A stretch of DNA of 64,000 nucleotides from VXMO01 sp034422835 (GTDB lineage Bacteria; Chloroflexota; Dehalococcoidia; UBA6926), in the NCBI GenBank assembly GCA_034422835.1, contig DAOUJJ010000005.1:1-64000 (forward strand), in the 5' to 3' direction. Both the position numbers and the translations under genes were made by a program. The first letter of the stretch is position 1, and each line of letters begins with the position of its first letter. The notes beneath the pieces are model-generated. The model was not told where the DNA came from, ran no database searches, and saw only the letters and a program-made list of their open reading frames with translations. Positions 1 through 7,288 of this stretch are shown in pieces.

Positions 1-1158
1 GGCAGCAAGGTGCCCTACGGCTACAGCAAGCTCATGGTGCAGGACGGGGCCAAGAAGCGCCCCACACTGGAGCTCAACCCGGATACGGCCCCCGTCGTCA
101 AGCGCATCTTCGACATGTCCCAGGCCGGCAGCGGGATGGTGGACATCACCCGCGCCCTGAACGACGACGGCATCGCCAGCCCCGGCGGGAAGCTCTGGGG
201 CAAGACCGGCGTTCACAAGGTGCTCGTCAACGAGGCTTACACGGGGACTCTCCTGTGGGGCGTGAACGCCAAGGACGGGGGCGACCCGGTGCGTGTGGAC
301 AAGGCGTTCCCCGCCATCGTCTCCAAGACCCAGTTCCAGAGCGTCGGAAGGCAGTTGCGCCAACGCGCCCCCAAGGTCAGGCACCCCCGACGGGTCGGAA
401 GCTCCTTCCTGCTCAGCGGAATGGTCAAGTGCAAGACGTGCAATGGGGCGCTCACCGGCGGGTATTCCAAGAGCGGCCAGTTCCCCTACTACGTCTGCCA
501 GTCCCTTATGAGGCGGGGAAAGGAAGCCTGCAAGACTCCCAGGCTCGCCGCCCGGCGCTTCGAGGAGATGGTGGTTCGGAAGATTCGATCCAACGTCCTC
601 ACCGACTCCAACATTCGCGCCCTGGTGAAGATCGTGGACGAGCAGATGGACGGTGTGGCGAGTGAGCAGCGCAAGAGGCTGGAAACCATCCAGTCCGAGC
701 TCGCTGACGTGCGACGCAGGCTCGACCGCCTCTACGACCTCGTGGAGACCACGGACATGGACATCAACGACTTCAGGCCCCGAATCCGCGACCACAGGGA
801 GCGCCAGGAGAGGCTTGAGGCAGCGGAGGCGGAGGCGAGAGCGAGAGTCGGCCAGCGCAGAAAGGTTCTGGAGCAGGTGGAGACCATCGCCGCCTACGCC
901 CAGGACATGAGCAGGTTTCTGAAGAAGAGCGGGTTGACCGAGCGCAGGACCTTCATCGAGTCCTTCGTGAAGGAGATCGTCGTCACGCCCGACAACGCCT
1001 TGATGCGCTACACGGTGCCCATGCCGGAGGATAGCCTCGCCCCCGGCATGAGCGCCGAGGATATGGCTCTGAATGGCTCGGTGCTATCTACCGTGCCGGT
1101 TGGTGGGCGATACAGGACTCGAACCTGTGACCTCTTCCGTGTGAAGGAAGCGCTCTAA
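1..1158 (+). CDS. Large serine recombinase/integrase, 3' part (N-terminus outside window)
   Basis: The reading frame is open from the window edge, so the catalytic resolvase domain lies to the left. What remains is the recombinase domain (helical region through about residue 120, counting from the Val codon at 10), a zinc ribbon with Cys141, Cys144, Cys163 and Cys174, then a charged coiled coil (about 215-300) and a short C-terminal tail. This order is that of large serine integrases, which cut and rejoin DNA at att sites. The last ~20 codons read antisense through the tRNA-Val gene. That is what is expected if the element is integrated at the 3' end of that tRNA and the integrase gene lies next to the junction. 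The element itself would extend to the left. Family assignment is firm; activity cannot be judged without the N-terminal half. Confidence 0.9.
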   Translation, partial: GSKVPYGYSKLMVQDGAKKRPTLELNPDTAPVVKRIFDMSQAGSGMVDITRALNDDGIASPGGKLWGKTGVHKVLVNEAYTGTLLWGVNAKDGGDPVRVDKAFPAIVSKTQFQSVGRQLRQRAPKVRHPRRVGSSFLLSGMVKCKTCNGALTGGYSKSGQFPYYVCQSLMRRGKEACKTPRLAARRFEEMVVRKIRSNVLTDSNIRALVKIVDEQMDGVASEQRKRLETIQSELADVRRRLDRLYDLVETTDMDINDFRPRIRDHRERQERLEAAEAEARARVGQRRKVLEQVETIAAYAQDMSRFLKKSGLTERRTFIESFVKEIVVTPDNALMRYTVPMPEDSLAPGMSAEDMALNGSVLSTVPVGGRYRTRTCDLFRVKEAL

Positions 1159-1177
1159 CCGGCTGAGCTAACCGCCC
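1101..1177 (-). tRNA. tRNA-Val (anticodon CAC)
   Basis: Read on the minus strand, the sequence folds into a full cloverleaf: 7-bp acceptor stem GGGCGGT/ATCGCCC with discriminator A and an encoded CCA (1101-1103), D-arm with GCTC/GAGC, anticodon stem CTTCC/GGAAG with loop TTCACAC (anticodon CAC), and T-arm ACAGG/CCTGT with a TTCGAGT loop. Its 3' half overlaps the end of the serine integrase frame on the opposite strand, so it is the likely chromosomal attachment site. Confidence 0.95.
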
Positions 1178-1221
1178 ACGTGTGTCCCCATCCAGCACGC
1201 GCGCCGGGATAAGGCTGCGGC

Positions 1222-1296
1222 TGGTGGCAACGACAGGATTCGAACCTGTGACCTAGCGCTTATGAAGCGCCCGCTCTGCCGCTGAGCTACGTTGCC
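1222..1296 (-). tRNA. tRNA-Met (anticodon CAT), probably elongator
   Basis: Minus-strand cloverleaf with acceptor GGCAACG paired to CGTTGCC, discriminator A, encoded CCA (1222-1224), anticodon stem GGCGC/GCGCT and loop TTCATAA. The first acceptor pair is a normal G-C, which argues against an initiator tRNA. The start GGCAACGTAGCTCAG resembles elongator tRNA-Met, although a CAT tRNA-Ile (lysidine-modified) cannot be excluded by eye. It lies 45 bases upstream of tRNA-Val in the same orientation. Confidence 0.93.
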
Positions 1297-1357
1297 GCGC
1301 CAGGCTGCCGACCTTTCAATGATACGTCTCGCCGCGAATTTCGGTCAAAGAGGGGCG

Positions 1358-1383
1358 CCCTTCGACAAGCTCAGGGTGAACGG
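1358..1383 (+). repeat. Dispersed intergenic repeat, family A
   Basis: Copy of a ~26-base element with core TTCGACAAGCTCAGGGTGAA. Related copies occur near 10289, 11911, 36463, 58881, 60789 and 61561, all outside coding sequence. The rest of the gap between tRNA-Met and the next gene shows nothing recognisable. Confidence 0.8.
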
Positions 1384-1452
1384 ACGCCAGTTGCAGTGCT
1401 ACGCTCGTGGTGTGGTATTGATTGAGAGAGATGTCGAATAACCGGAGGAAGA

Positions 1453-1869
1453 ATGGTGCAGGGTAGCACGCCGTCACCGCACATCGATCCATTGACGCTG
1501 CGGGCGCGCAGCGATTCCGTCCTGCAAAGAAGCGTGGGGGATCTGCGCGAGACGCTGCTGGCCGCCATCGACCAGATCGATCGATTTCCGGCCGTGTTTC
1601 CCGATTCTCCGCTGGAGGCGATCGAAGTGGAGCCGCGCGAGATGGAATCGCCGGACCGCGGGCCCATCGTCGTCTGCCCGGACGGGGAGATCTATGAGCT
1701 GGTCGTCCGCGCCACTTTTGAAACACTGGGCGCGCAGGAGTATGCGGACCGGCGAGAGGAGATCAGGCCGCTCGATCTGCCCCTGCATGAGTACATCGCG
1801 TACCTGTACAACGCGATTCTGGCAGTGACGGATTATCTGTACCAGTCAAGGTTGCAGGGCGGGTCATAA
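1453..1869 (+). CDS. Hypothetical protein, 138 aa
   Basis: I do not recognise this family. The ATG is preceded by GGAGGA at good spacing, and the frame has no competing gene. The protein is acidic and soluble-looking, with no signal peptide or membrane segment. It has an N-terminal helical stretch, a central segment with a VVCPDGEIYELVVRATFE strand pattern, and a helical C-terminus rich in aromatic residues (EYIAYLYN, DYLYQSRL). It stands alone, with a family A repeat upstream and a family B palindrome just after its stop, and is convergent with the carbonic anhydrase gene. No function is proposed. Confidence 0.7.
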   Translation: MVQGSTPSPHIDPLTLRARSDSVLQRSVGDLRETLLAAIDQIDRFPAVFPDSPLEAIEVEPREMESPDRGPIVVCPDGEIYELVVRATFETLGAQEYADRREEIRPLDLPLHEYIAYLYNAILAVTDYLYQSRLQGGS

Positions 1870-1875
1870 GGCCCC

Positions 1876-1906
<31 letters not shown>

Positions 1907-1919
1907 GGGTGAGTTGGCC

Positions 1920-2450
1920 TTAGCCGACCTCCTGGAATGAGTCGCCCATGTAGCTGTCCTTGCTCTTGAGGTACGCCTGCAGCGGGCCCTGCTGGACGCC
2001 GCGCAGACGGTCGTCAACCTCGCGGGCGGGCTTGGCGGGGCTGCCCATCACAAGGGTGTTCGCCTCGATCTTTGTGCCGGGCGTGACAAGAGATCCCGCT
2101 CCAACGATGGCGCCCTCGCCGATCTCGATCTCCGCGGGTCCCGGAGCGCCCACGCACTTCGCGCCGTTGGCAATCAGGACGTTGTCGCCGGTCTTGACGT
2201 GATGGACGAGGGTCATGTGGGCGATGACGCAGTTCGCGCCGATGGTCGTTTCCTCATGGAGCACCGCGCCGTCCTGGATGTTGGTGTTCTCGCCTACCGT
2301 GATCCGGCCGGCATCGCCGCGCAGCGTTGCGTTGAACCATACGCTGACGTTGGGGCCAATGACGACATCGCCGATGATGCTGGCGGTTGGGGCGATCCAT
2401 GCCGTCGGGTCGATCTGCGGTGTCATTCCGTTGATTGAATAGATGGGCAT
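1920..2450 (-). CDS. Gamma-class carbonic anhydrase family protein
   Basis: A 176-aa left-handed beta-helix protein built of hexapeptide repeats ([LIV]-G-x4), the usual length for this family, which hydrates CO2 reversibly as a trimer. The three expected metal-ligand histidines can be placed at His65 (AVLH), His78 (IAH) and His83 (LVHH), so the metal site looks intact. The ATG is preceded by GGAGG. The C-terminal region (REVDDRLRGVQQG...) forms the usual capping helix. It lies 29 bases downstream of the MaoC pair in the same direction and may share its transcript. Whether it is a true anhydrase or a related acyltransferase-like paralogue cannot be settled by sequence alone, but the His pattern favours the anhydrase. 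Confidence 0.85.
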   Translation of the reverse strand: MPIYSINGMTPQIDPTAWIAPTASIIGDVVIGPNVSVWFNATLRGDAGRITVGENTNIQDGAVLHEETTIGANCVIAHMTLVHHVKTGDNVLIANGAKCVGAPGPAEIEIGEGAIVGAGSLVTPGTKIEANTLVMGSPAKPAREVDDRLRGVQQGPLQAYLKSKDSYMGDSFQEVG

Positions 2451-2479
2451 CCTTCATCCTCCCTGTCCGGTTACGTTTT

Positions 2480-2935
2480 TCACGCTGTGGGGATTGTAAC
2501 GACTGCCATGCCGCCCTGCGGCCGCAGGTTGTCCGCGCGCAACAGGTAAACGTCAATCTCAAGTATCACGCGGTCGGGCTCGTCGTGGCGGTCCGTGACG
2601 ACGCCGGTGGCGGTGTATGTCTCGCCCTGGTTGACCGGCATGCGGAAAACGCAGTCGAGCTTCTCGATGCGGCCATTGGGCAGCCAACGCTGCAGGGCAG
2701 TTTCCATGGCGGTCATGCCAAGGTTGCCCGGCACGATCATGCTGTTGAATCCCTCGCTGCGGGCGGTCTCCTCGTCCGTGAATCGGCTGAGGCCGCTCAT
2801 GGATCCTCGCTCCGCGTCGTTGTCGTTGAGCCAGCCCGAGAGCGCCATCATGTCCCTGACCCACGAGGTGTGGGGCGTCCACTCGATGGGCGGAACCTCA
2901 TCGCCGATGTCCGCATGAACCTGATCGTTGTTCAT
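2480..2935 (-). CDS. MaoC-like hot-dog dehydratase, C-terminal-type partner
   Basis: A 151-aa single hot-dog domain protein of the MaoC/(R)-enoyl-CoA hydratase superfamily. The segment IVPGNLGMTAMETALQRWLP corresponds to the hot-dog helix and its flanking strands. Its start overlaps the stop of the upstream partner by 4 bases (ATGA), so the two are translationally coupled. This fits a heterodimeric dehydratase in which each subunit supplies one hot-dog fold. Substrate unknown; an acyl-CoA is likely. Confidence 0.75.
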   Translation of the reverse strand: MNNDQVHADIGDEVPPIEWTPHTSWVRDMMALSGWLNDNDAERGSMSGLSRFTDEETARSEGFNSMIVPGNLGMTAMETALQRWLPNGRIEKLDCVFRMPVNQGETYTATGVVTDRHDEPDRVILEIDVYLLRADNLRPQGGMAVVTIPTA

Positions 2936-3435
2936 GAGCCTGCCTCCCCGTCCTTCGCCGGAGGAACGCCCGGCGCGCGAAACACCATGGAGTCACGGGC
3001 GCGGGCGACAAGTTCGCCGGCATCATTGCGGAAGAGGATCTCCCAGACCTCAAAGGCCATCGTTCCTGAGCGGCCTGTCTTGGAGTAGACGTCCTGCAGG
3101 ACGGCGTATCGTGTCAGCTTGTCACCAACGTAGATGGGGGTGTGGAGTTCAATGGCGCGGCCCGCGTTGAGACCAACGGTCGCGCCCTCCAACTTGACGT
3201 CCGCGCCCCGTTCCTGGTTCCTCGTGAAAAAGACGTTGAGCATGGCCATGGGGGCTTCTTGCCGTTCCCCATCCCTCACGTCGGTCTTTGGGATGCCGGT
3301 CAACTCGATATACCGGTCGACCATTTCCTGCGTCAGTTCAATAACCCCCGTCATCTGTTCGACGTGCAGGATGGCCTCGTTAAAGGTTATCTGCGGCGCA
3401 GCGGCATCTCCGCCGTTCCCGTCGTTGGATGTCAT
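2932..3435 (-). CDS. MaoC-like N-terminal (FAS1-type) dehydratase domain protein
   Basis: A 167-aa protein resembling the N-terminal half of two-domain MaoC hydratases. It begins with a low-complexity Asn/Gly/Ala stretch, then TGVIELTQEMVDRYIELTGIP, and later GLNAGRAIELHTPIYVGDKL, which is the strand/turn region typical of this fold. It is the first gene of a coupled pair with the downstream MaoC gene (4-base overlap). The pair probably makes a heteromeric enoyl-CoA hydratase or hydroxyacyl-CoA dehydratase. No other fatty-acid or CoA genes are adjacent, so the pathway is open. Confidence 0.7.
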   Translation of the reverse strand: MTSNDGNGGDAAAPQITFNEAILHVEQMTGVIELTQEMVDRYIELTGIPKTDVRDGERQEAPMAMLNVFFTRNQERGADVKLEGATVGLNAGRAIELHTPIYVGDKLTRYAVLQDVYSKTGRSGTMAFEVWEILFRNDAGELVARARDSMVFRAPGVPPAKDGEAGS

Positions 3436-3462
3436 ACCTTCCTCTCCTGCTCCCCCATGAAC

Positions 3463-4113
3463 CTATTGCTGAGTATCTTCAAGCCGCACGGCCGCGAACT
3501 TCAATGACTTCAGGGCCTCAACAAGCTCCGCCTCGGATGAGATCGGCGCGTCAAAGGCCGTGAGGCAGCGTGCGATGGCGCTCACAAAGTGGGCATCACT
3601 GCCGCCGATACCAGAGTAGCCTTTTTCGGCCACCAATTTCTCGGCTGCCTCGGCCTCCTCCGGGCGATTGCCGCCGTTCAGGCGCTCGACGATGGAGACC
3701 TGCGGGAACTCTATGCCCGAGGCCATCCATGAGACGAGGCCGATGCCGGCGCGGCCCGGGTGGGCGGGAATGGCGATTCCTCCGTGCTTCTCCGCCACTT
3801 CCATCAAGCGGAATGAGTCCATCGCCACGTCCGTCGGATCGATTTCCTCTGCGAGTTTCTCGGTGATGCCGTAGACGAGGAAATGGCCGTGCCGCGTATC
3901 GAGTTCCGCGCCCTTGAGAACGGTGACGCCAAATTGCTCGGCAAGCACCGAATAGTCCACGTCAAAGGGGAATTGGCGGTGGTCGGTCAGGACGATGCCG
4001 TCCACTTGATTGCCGCGCCTCCTCAGAGCGCCAATCCATTTCAGGTATTGTTCCACCGTGGCGCGGGAGTCGTCTGAGGCGACGGAGTGAGAATGGAGAT
4101 CGTAGTAGTACAT
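3463..4113 (-). CDS. PHP-domain metal-dependent phosphoesterase
   Basis: A 216-aa stand-alone PHP domain. The four family motifs are visible: DLHSHSVASDDS at the N-terminus (His7, His9), VLTDHRQF, IPAHPGR with its metal-binding His, and GGSDAH near residue 172. PHP proteins of this size hydrolyse phosphoesters such as nucleotides or histidinol phosphate with a trinuclear metal site. It lies between the MaoC pair and a solute-binding protein, all minus strand, with short gaps. Exact substrate unknown. Confidence 0.85.
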   Translation of the reverse strand: MYYYDLHSHSVASDDSRATVEQYLKWIGALRRRGNQVDGIVLTDHRQFPFDVDYSVLAEQFGVTVLKGAELDTRHGHFLVYGITEKLAEEIDPTDVAMDSFRLMEVAEKHGGIAIPAHPGRAGIGLVSWMASGIEFPQVSIVERLNGGNRPEEAEAAEKLVAEKGYSGIGGSDAHFVSAIARCLTAFDAPISSEAELVEALKSLKFAAVRLEDTQQ

Positions 4114-4146
4114 TCCTGCCGATGCGTGGATGCCAGCGTGGGCGTG

Positions 4147-6006
4147 CTAACGATGCCACTCCGCGATGTTCCAGAGCTCGCTGTCCCACGCGTTCATGCG
4201 GACACCCAGCAACTCGTTTGCCTTTGCGGAGACGAAGCCGCGGCGCACGAGAGGGATCTCATATGCCGAACGCACGATGGCGTCATTGAGAGATTTCAGG
4301 ATGGCCTCGCGTTCAGTTTCGGCGGCGTTTTCGAGTTGGCTGAATATCCAGTCGTAGGTCTTGTTGCAGACGCGGCCAACGTTTTCCTCGGCCCACATGT
4401 TTTCGCTCGACTGGATGTGTTCGCACTGGTACGTGGAGAGATAGCTTGTTGGGTCTACGCTTGGTCCGGTTGTGTACATCTGGACATCGGCCAGGAAGCG
4501 TCGGTACGACTCGGGAGTGTCAACGGGATTGCCGCCGAAGAAAATGCTGGCATCGTGTGTAAGCAACGTGCTCTCCATGCCGATCTCAGCCCACCAGCCC
4601 TGGATCAGCGCAAAGGTGCCCTCACGGACAGCGTTGGCGGTCGTCTGATAGGTGAGCTTGAGCGGGACGCCCTTATACTCGCGAATGCCGTCGCCGTCAG
4701 TATCCACGATGTCATTCTCGTCGAGCAGAGTCTTTGCTCCCTCAATGTCCTGTACAAGGCAGCCGTCGTTCTTCTCGGAGACGAACTGGGTCGGCGCGGT
4801 TACAAGGTTGCAGGTTGCTATCCCCGCAGAACCGTAGAGATCATCGACGATACGTTGACGGTCGATGGCCATGGATATGGCCTTGCGGACCGGCGCGAAC
4901 GCCAGGAACGGATGGGGATTGTTGCCGTCCAAGTACTCGGATCGATGGTCTTCATTCTCGGTGTCGGGGTTCGTCTGGTTGAGAACGATGCGTTCAACGT
5001 TGCTCGCAAACCCTGTAATGATTTCGCCGATCCCAACCGCCTCCCAAGTATCCAATTGGTCCGGAGTGACCTGTAGGTTCCACGCGTAGTCCGCGGTCCC
5101 CTCAACGAGGACGGCCTGCGCGCTCGATTCCGCATCACCGCCGCCGATGAGAACTACCTGGTCGAAATGCGGGCGTCCGCCCCAATAGTGGGGGTTGCGC
5201 TCAAAGACCGCGCGGTCGTTGGGCTCGAATTCGACGATGCGGTACGGGCCGGAGCCGATAGGAACGCGGTGCTGTTCATCGCAATTGGGTGTGGCTGCGG
5301 CAAGGCATTCTTCGAATTGGGCCTTGCTGATGATTGGGATGTCCGTCCCTGCAAGGAGCAGTACGGGGTCCCGCGCTTTCTGCCCGAGCGTAAAGGCAAC
5401 CTCATGGGATCCGATTGCCACGACAGATTCAAAGTCTCTAAATGTGTGCTCCGCCAAGCAAGCGATTTCCTCAGTTGTGCAATAAACCCACGTGAAGACA
5501 ACGTCATCTGCGGTGAGGGCGCTCCCGTCCGACCACGTGAGGTTTTCCCGCAGTCGCCACGTCATGGTGAGGCCGTCTTCGGAGATGCCGCCGTTTTCAA
5601 TCGAGGGTATCTCGGCGGCGAGTTTCGGGACGACATTGCCGTCGGGATCAATAACTGCGAGAGACTCAAGAACTATCGCCCCGGCGTCACGGTCCTTGCT
5701 TCCCGAAGCCTGGTACGGGAACGGCAGAGTAGGCGCCTGCCAATAGAGGATGGTCAGCACTTCTTCAGGCTGCGGGGTGGGGGTGGGTGTCGGTGTTGGA
5801 TCGGGGCGCGGCGTGGCCGTTGGCTCAGGTGTGGCGGTGGGTTGGACAGGCGTGACCATTGGGGCAGTGGTGACGGGAGTTGTTGCAACGGGCGCTTCTG
5901 TCGGCACCGCTGTGGGTTCGGCATCTTCTTCGTCTGCGCATGCGATTGACGCAACGACGAGCGCCACGGTGAGGAGGGCAATTGTGAATGCTCGCCAGGG
6001 ATTCAT
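4147..6006 (-). CDS. ABC transporter substrate-binding lipoprotein, family 5 (oligopeptide/nickel type)
   Basis: A 619-aa extracellular lipoprotein. The N-terminus has a hydrophobic signal segment ending in a lipobox-like ASIAC (Cys23), then a ~55-residue Pro/Thr/Ala linker, then a full family-5 binding fold with the signatures SEDGLTMTWRLRENLTWSDG and PFAFAPVRKAISMAIDR-like helix. Length is normal for DppA/OppA relatives. A GGAGG ribosome site precedes the ATG. No permease or ATPase gene is adjacent, so it is an orphan component. It probably captures peptides or similar solutes; the ligand cannot be inferred. Confidence 0.88.
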   Translation of the reverse strand: MNPWRAFTIALLTVALVVASIACADEEDAEPTAVPTEAPVATTPVTTAPMVTPVQPTATPEPTATPRPDPTPTPTPTPQPEEVLTILYWQAPTLPFPYQASGSKDRDAGAIVLESLAVIDPDGNVVPKLAAEIPSIENGGISEDGLTMTWRLRENLTWSDGSALTADDVVFTWVYCTTEEIACLAEHTFRDFESVVAIGSHEVAFTLGQKARDPVLLLAGTDIPIISKAQFEECLAAATPNCDEQHRVPIGSGPYRIVEFEPNDRAVFERNPHYWGGRPHFDQVVLIGGGDAESSAQAVLVEGTADYAWNLQVTPDQLDTWEAVGIGEIITGFASNVERIVLNQTNPDTENEDHRSEYLDGNNPHPFLAFAPVRKAISMAIDRQRIVDDLYGSAGIATCNLVTAPTQFVSEKNDGCLVQDIEGAKTLLDENDIVDTDGDGIREYKGVPLKLTYQTTANAVREGTFALIQGWWAEIGMESTLLTHDASIFFGGNPVDTPESYRRFLADVQMYTTGPSVDPTSYLSTYQCEHIQSSENMWAEENVGRVCNKTYDWIFSQLENAAETEREAILKSLNDAIVRSAYEIPLVRRGFVSAKANELLGVRMNAWDSELWNIAEWHR

Positions 6007-6065
6007 TCGACCTCCGGTTGGTTCGTTAGCGCGATAGTTTCCGAATGAAAGCGAGCCCGACCCGA

Positions 6066-7214
6066 TCAGTACGGGACCTGGCCGCCGACAAAGGTCTTTG
6101 CCCAGTCCATCGCCTCGATGATGCTTGCGTAGTCATCAAGCGGTTGGGGGCGGTGAGCGTTGGCGGCGCGATCAATGATATTCGGGATGTCAGTGAGGCC
6201 AATCTGCTGCGAGATGAAGAGCTCAATAGCGGCATCGTTGGCCGCCGCCACAACGGCCGGGTAGGTCTCGCCCTGCCGCGCCGCGTCAATAGCGATCTGG
6301 TAGCAGGGGAAAAGCTCATGCTCCAGCGGCTCAAAGGAGAGACGGCCCTCTGCGAGCAGGTCGACGCGGTTGATCTCCGCGTTCGCCCATCGGTTTGGGT
6401 ATGCGAGGGAAAGCTGCACGGGGACGCGCATGTCCGGGATGAAAAGGGCGGATTTGACCGACCCGTCGTTGAACTCGGTCAGCGCGCGGACGAGGCCCTG
6501 CGGATGGAAGAGGATATTGATGTTATCTAGCGGGATGTCATAGAGAGAGTTGACGACCGCTACCTGCGTTGCCTTGACCATGAGCGTTGAGGCATCGATT
6601 GAGCGCTTGCGCCCAACGGCTCGGGCAGGGCGGGCGTTGGGCATGGATGAGGGGAGCTGCGTTCCGTGTCGGGGGAGGCGGCGTGCCTGCACGGTGCCCC
6701 ACGTGGAGGTCATGGTGACCTGTCGGACGGACTCCGTGCTCTCTCCCCACAGGGTTTGCCAGACGCCGATGGGCTCGTCATCAAGGGGGAAGATACTCGC
6801 GCCGGTCTCCTTTGCGCGGCGGGCGAGCAGGGAACCGGCGATGTAGAGCGTGTCGATGTTGCCGATGGCGACACGCTTGCCGGCGTCAATGGCCGTCCAT
6901 GCCGCTTCAAGGCTGTTGCGTCCAACGCTGGCGATGACGGCCATGTCAACGTCCGGAGAGGAGACAATCTCATTGATGGACTTGAACTCCACGCCCTCCG
7001 GGATATCATCGCGCCATCGTCCGCGGGCGAAGCCGGCCAATGTGGGGCGGTATTCCTGGATCTGCTCGGCGAGGCGCTCAAGGTTGGAGCCTGCGGCAAG
7101 TCCAACAACGCGGACGTTGTCGCCCAGGGAGCGGGCAACGGAAAGAACGATCTGGCCGAGCGAGCCGGTTGAGCCAATGACGGCTATGCGGAGAGGCGTG
7201 GAATCCGTGCTCAT
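6066..7214 (-). CDS. Divergent Dxr-like protein (1-deoxy-D-xylulose-5-phosphate reductoisomerase family), catalytic residues altered
   Basis: A 382-aa protein that aligns end to end with Dxr, the NADPH enzyme of the MEP isoprenoid pathway: NADP-binding GSTGSLG (14-20), the central domain, HPQ (237-239), IPDMR (259-263) and the C-terminal YPAVVAAANDAA helix. Using E. coli Dxr positions from memory, metal ligands D150 and E152 are kept (Asp145, Glu147) but E231 is Gln217. Phosphate ligands S222 and N227 are Ala208 and Val213, S186 is Thr171, K228 is kept (Lys214). K125 of ANKE is Ile120, and H209 and W212 are Arg195 and Arg198. The fold is therefore kept but normal catalysis is doubtful. A strong GGAGG site precedes the ATG. 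It may be a paralogue with a new substrate. It should not be used alone as evidence of a working MEP pathway. Confidence 0.8.
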   Translation of the reverse strand: MSTDSTPLRIAVIGSTGSLGQIVLSVARSLGDNVRVVGLAAGSNLERLAEQIQEYRPTLAGFARGRWRDDIPEGVEFKSINEIVSSPDVDMAVIASVGRNSLEAAWTAIDAGKRVAIGNIDTLYIAGSLLARRAKETGASIFPLDDEPIGVWQTLWGESTESVRQVTMTSTWGTVQARRLPRHGTQLPSSMPNARPARAVGRKRSIDASTLMVKATQVAVVNSLYDIPLDNINILFHPQGLVRALTEFNDGSVKSALFIPDMRVPVQLSLAYPNRWANAEINRVDLLAEGRLSFEPLEHELFPCYQIAIDAARQGETYPAVVAAANDAAIELFISQQIGLTDIPNIIDRAANAHRPQPLDDYASIIEAMDWAKTFVGGQVPY

Positions 7215-7288
7215 TACACCTCCACTCCATCGATAGGGCGGCGCGTTTCCGCCCCTCTCAACTCACCCACCATGATACAGATGCCCGG

